Source: Lunularia cruciata
Lineage: Eukaryota; Streptophyta; Marchantiopsida; Lunulariales; Lunulariaceae
Reading direction: 5' to 3'
Assembly: GCA_948567375.1 (NCBI GenBank)
Contig: OX419762.1
Coordinates: 11,538,001 to 11,602,000, forward strand
DNA length: 64,000 nucleotides
In this document: piece by piece, positions 60,101 through 64,000 of the stretch
Position numbering within the stretch: the stretch's first letter is position 1
Layout of the letters: each line of letters begins with the position of its first letter
Notes under the pieces: generated by a model
Seen by the model: the letters and a program-made list of their open reading frames with translations, nothing else
Database searches by the model: none
What the model was told of the DNA's origin: nothing
Made by a program: the position numbers and the translations under genes

Positions 60101-63100
60101 CTTAGATGCGGTAGGGAAAATTTCTCATATATTGGGGCTTAGCATCATGTTACCTTCTTATGTCTCTCCCTTGTACGGCTTGATGGGTCTTCCCATCATT
60201 TTTTTTGTAGGCAAACGCCTTCTTCTCTCTTATATTACACCAAGTTAGTAGAAAATGTCTGCACAATAGGACCAGCCCACTCACGATAAAGTGCAATGCA
60301 TTTGCTCCGGCCCTAAGATTGCACTTATGTTTCCCAAAAAGTCACTAAGTACACTTCATTTTTAAATTGTCGGTATCCAAACTTACATTTTGGATGTTCA
60401 CGTCTATATGTCATGAGATATAATTGTTTGTATGTAAATGTCATTCAGACAAAATATTTCTAATCCATTTTGCTGTTTCTGAATGATGACTTCATTCCAT
60501 AAGTCAATGAAGAATATTTTGTTCACTAAGATAGGTCATATAAACTTTTATCCTTTTTGTTAATCAGAATTCATATAACTCCATTATATACTTGTATGAA
60601 ATAGTTAATTTGTTCAGATATTAATACAATGAACAAGTTGTGATTCTCCTCTCCTTTGTAAGGCAAATATCTAATATTTACTAAACATGAAGTTTCTTAA
60701 AATCCAACACTCAAACTCTAAATATCAAATGTTGAAGTTTGAAAGGTCAAATATACTCAAATGTCCAGATCTACAAACTAAAATATCCATTTTTCAAATT
60801 CAGATGTAAAATTCTCTAATTCATATTTCCATATCTTGAACACAAAATGCGGTAAGCTCAATTGTCCAATTCTAGATCTCAAAGTTCATATGGTAAGCTC
60901 AATTCTCCAATTCTAGATCTTGAACATCTTATTGACTCGTAATACAAAGTAAGTAATAATTTATTATAATTATAATATATATTATAAATTATTAATTATT
61001 AAATTAATAACTGAAATTTCATTTGACCATTAAAGTTCAAAAACTTGTTAATTTAAGCTTATATTTTGCAAGTTCAAGAACTTTAAAATAAAATAAAATT
61101 TTTAAAATATAATAATAAACTGAACCTAAAAGGATATTGAAGAAATTATAAAGAGATTTTATATTGTCCTCTACTATAATTTAAATTTCATTGGAAAAAT
61201 AAAGATTATAAAAATGTTGATATTTGATCCAATCAATAATAAAGGGAATGAATATTCTCTATCCACTAGATTTTAAAATTCTAGTCTATTATGCTAGGTA
61301 AAGAACTTGAACTTGAGAGGTTAAAGAGCAGAAAGGGAGATTTAGAATCTTACTTCACTTCACCATTTGCTTTCATAATCAAAGAATCCAAATCTCGTTG
61401 ATGTGCTACTATAATACTTTTATGTCTAGTTATTTTATATATCCTTGAAATATAATAATTAAATAATATATCTACAAGCCCCTAAAATAACCTAGCACAT
61501 CAAATCATAAAAGAAAATAAAATGGTTAGATAGACTCACAACTCAAAATATGCTATATAAATCATTTATCCAAATTATGTATTGTCAATTTATACTTGAA
61601 AGAGATCCATATTCTGAAATGCTTTACAATGCAAAACTCAACCAATGGCAAAGTATTCCTCCATAGCCAAGACAACAAAGCAAGATTTTGAATTCCACCA
61701 TTTCCATGTTAAAGAGTGCAAAGCATAACTCTAGAATCACGATCCATTGCATTCCCCGTATCTAACATATCTAAGAAGAAGAATATGCCATTTGCCAAAA
61801 GACAATGTTTGATGCTCCAAGCCAAAGCCACTTATTCTTCCATAGTCAGGACCGTAGAGCAAAATATTGAGTTAAGCCATATTCCTTGATGTTCAAGAGT
61901 ATAAAGCGGAGTTCTAGAATCAAGATCCATATTATTCTTTTGTGCAGAAGAGGAGTAAGCTATTTTTCACAATGTGTTTGCTTCATGTGTTCTTCAAGAT
62001 CGCTTTTCTCAATGTGTTTTCAAAGCATAACAAATAAATAAATAATATGCTTAACACTTTCAAAGTTTATCAACCATTAAAATTATCTTAGTAATGGTTG
62101 AGAAAATTTAAGAATTGTAAAGTATTTAAATTCTTAAATTTTATTATTATTATCTAAAATTTAAACTAGATCTGAACTACACAACAGAATATCATTCCCT
62201 TGAAACCAAGGCTACCATTGTACTCCTCCTCAGTGAAGATTGTAAAGCAATATTTTGAGTTTAGATATATTTCTTGATGTTCAAGAATGCAAAGCAAGAT
62301 TCTAGAATTACACTTTGGCATACTCCTCTTTGTGTCTTAGAAGAAGAAGAAATTTCTTGTTGTCTAAAAGAAAGAATCCATTTGCACTGCAATCCATTCT
62401 CAAATTATAATCAATAATAATACACTTATAAACTCTGCACGTTCCATTGACAATCTATGTTATCATTGTAATGGTTGAAAAAATTAGCAAGATGCAAAAA
62501 TAGTTCTCAAAGTGATGAGTTATTAACACTAAGTTTTGAATCTTTCGATACTAACAAGAACAAAGGAAAACACATGAAGAAAATATAACACTAGAAAACA
62601 CTATAACACCTTGTTGAAAATTGCTCAAAGAGTAAAGATGAAGTCCATGGCCTCTTTGTGTGTAGTTCCTCTTGCCTTGGCACATCATAACAAAAATGAG
62701 AAGCATAGAACTTTACTAATGTTGTGGCTTGGACTATTTCAATTTGAATTTCAATCTAATGAAGAGGAATTAAGTGTAGCAAGCAATTGAAACTAATAAC
62801 ACTTGAGCACTTACCAATTGCAAGCACTCTCTCCTATGTACATTTTTTTGTAACAAAAATTTGTGATGCTCATATATGGATCCATTTGCAAGCTCACATA
62901 TGTGAGCCTTAAACACTAACACCCACATCTATCTATATTACTCTTAGAGCAAGGACAAGAGATAGTCCACTGAAACAATTTTCAGCAAATAAATTGCAAT
63001 AGAATTGACAATTGAAACGTAGATCCTTAAAAACTCATCCTCCATTAGTATTATTGAGAAAGATAGCTTGCAAGTTCTACTATGAAAGAAAGATCTTACA

Positions 63101-64000
63101 CAAGATAGAGTGAATATCTTCTATTTATGCAAAGATCAATCACACAAATCAACAAGAAAGTAGGAACAAATAAGTAAATTGTCCATATTGAAGAAGCAAT
63201 TAATCCATATCAACATATGGGTGAGAGAATCCATATCAGCATTGTTGTGCGTATATACATCGCTACACAACATACATCGCTGTCAACATCATACACTATA
63301 GAAGCATAACTCACACATAAGTCATGCATAGACTCTAAAGTGCCACAATAATCAGATTGCTTACCACTCTCAACTCAACTCAACACAGATCAGTACTGAT
63401 CTGTCACTCTATAAACTGCCAACAACTGGGCACTGATTACAATCAAGCCACACCCACTCAAGCATAGAGAATCCAAGTGATGCTCACCGGCCTCTGTCCA
63501 CCATAGCCAAGAACTCAAAGGCTCAACATTAGAGAAGTGAGCTCTATGAAGCTCACTTCAAAACTATACCCCCTAGACTTGAGCTAGCTCTGAAACCCTA
63601 ACGGTCCCACTGATGGCACACTCAATGGTACAAATGGTGCAAAGTGACGGTGGGCTCTACCGTGAATTCAGTACCCAAACATGAAATCTGACCGTTGGAA
63701 AGTAGTCTCTAAGATACTGCTGAAATAACTCTAACTACTATCACTGGAACTCCAGTGTTTGAGCAATCTAGATGCGACACTACCAATGATGTGACAGTTG
63801 TCGTGCATATATACATTGCTACACAATATACATCACTGTCAACATCATACACTATAGAAGCACAATTCACACATAAGTCATACATAGACTCTAAAGTGCC
63901 ACAATCGCCCCTTAGTTGGTGGTTAGGTCCCTCTAACTCCATATAGCCATCTACTCTAAGTATATGGTATACCCTCTAATGGACAAAGATCAGGAGGCCG
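57137..64000. repeat. Second copy of the 7159-bp tandem duplication (cut by window end)
   Basis: It corresponds to 49978-56841; the final 295 bp of the unit lie outside the window. I saw no mismatch to the first copy. Confidence 0.95.
63350..63796 (-). mobile_element. Second copy of the bracketed LTR fragment
   Basis: Same as 56191-56637 shifted by 7159 bp, with the flanking 103-bp repeats at 63247-63349 and 63803-63905. Confidence 0.7.

Overview
The window looks like nuclear DNA of a land plant, most likely a non-flowering one such as a moss or liverwort. The evidence is one spliced immune-receptor gene of the hydrolase-NB-ARC-LRR type, a class known from bryophytes and other non-seed plants and not typical of flowering plants. 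Around it lies very AT-rich sequence packed with decayed transposons (Ty3/gypsy-type gag remnants and LTRs, a pogo/Tigger-like element, a hAT remnant). I cannot name the species. There are no bacterial-style operons, rRNA genes, tRNA genes or CRISPR arrays that I can support.

Layout. 1-382 is the end of a pogo-like element. 383-3935 is its flank; both recur at 32099-36305. 3955-5199 is a solo LTR. 5200-13690 is an old, internally re-duplicated copy of a non-coding repeat that returns at 49978. 13690-14135 is a hAT transposase relic. 14-21 kb is mostly featureless, with a GC-richer island before the receptor and a possible two-exon small gene at 20959-21424. 21869-26851 is the receptor: five exons, four phase-0 introns, about 1406 residues. 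Its LRR domain is a nearly perfect 72-bp tandem array. The array runs on past the stop codon as a decayed tail to about 29.89 kb, broken by a MITE-like insertion at 28779-29343. A complete 2572-bp pogo-like element with matching terminal inverted repeats and a TA target duplication sits at the end of that tail (29892-32463). Then come the second copy of the segmental duplication, a degenerate palindrome of about 2.7 kb centred near 37.0 kb, nested gypsy-type elements on the minus strand (40.4-49.0 kb), and a 7159-bp direct tandem duplication in which I see no difference between copies (49978-57136 and 57137 to the window end).

Only the receptor is convincingly an intact gene. It should act as an intracellular immune receptor: an alpha/beta-hydrolase head, an NB-ARC nucleotide switch and an LRR sensor. 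The main biological signal is in the LRR array. Units differ from one another almost only at three codons, which encode exposed positions of the LxxLxLxx strand, while the rest of each 72-bp unit is identical, silent sites included. This looks like a repeat array homogenised by exchange while its putative recognition face diversifies, with a broken but related array directly downstream.
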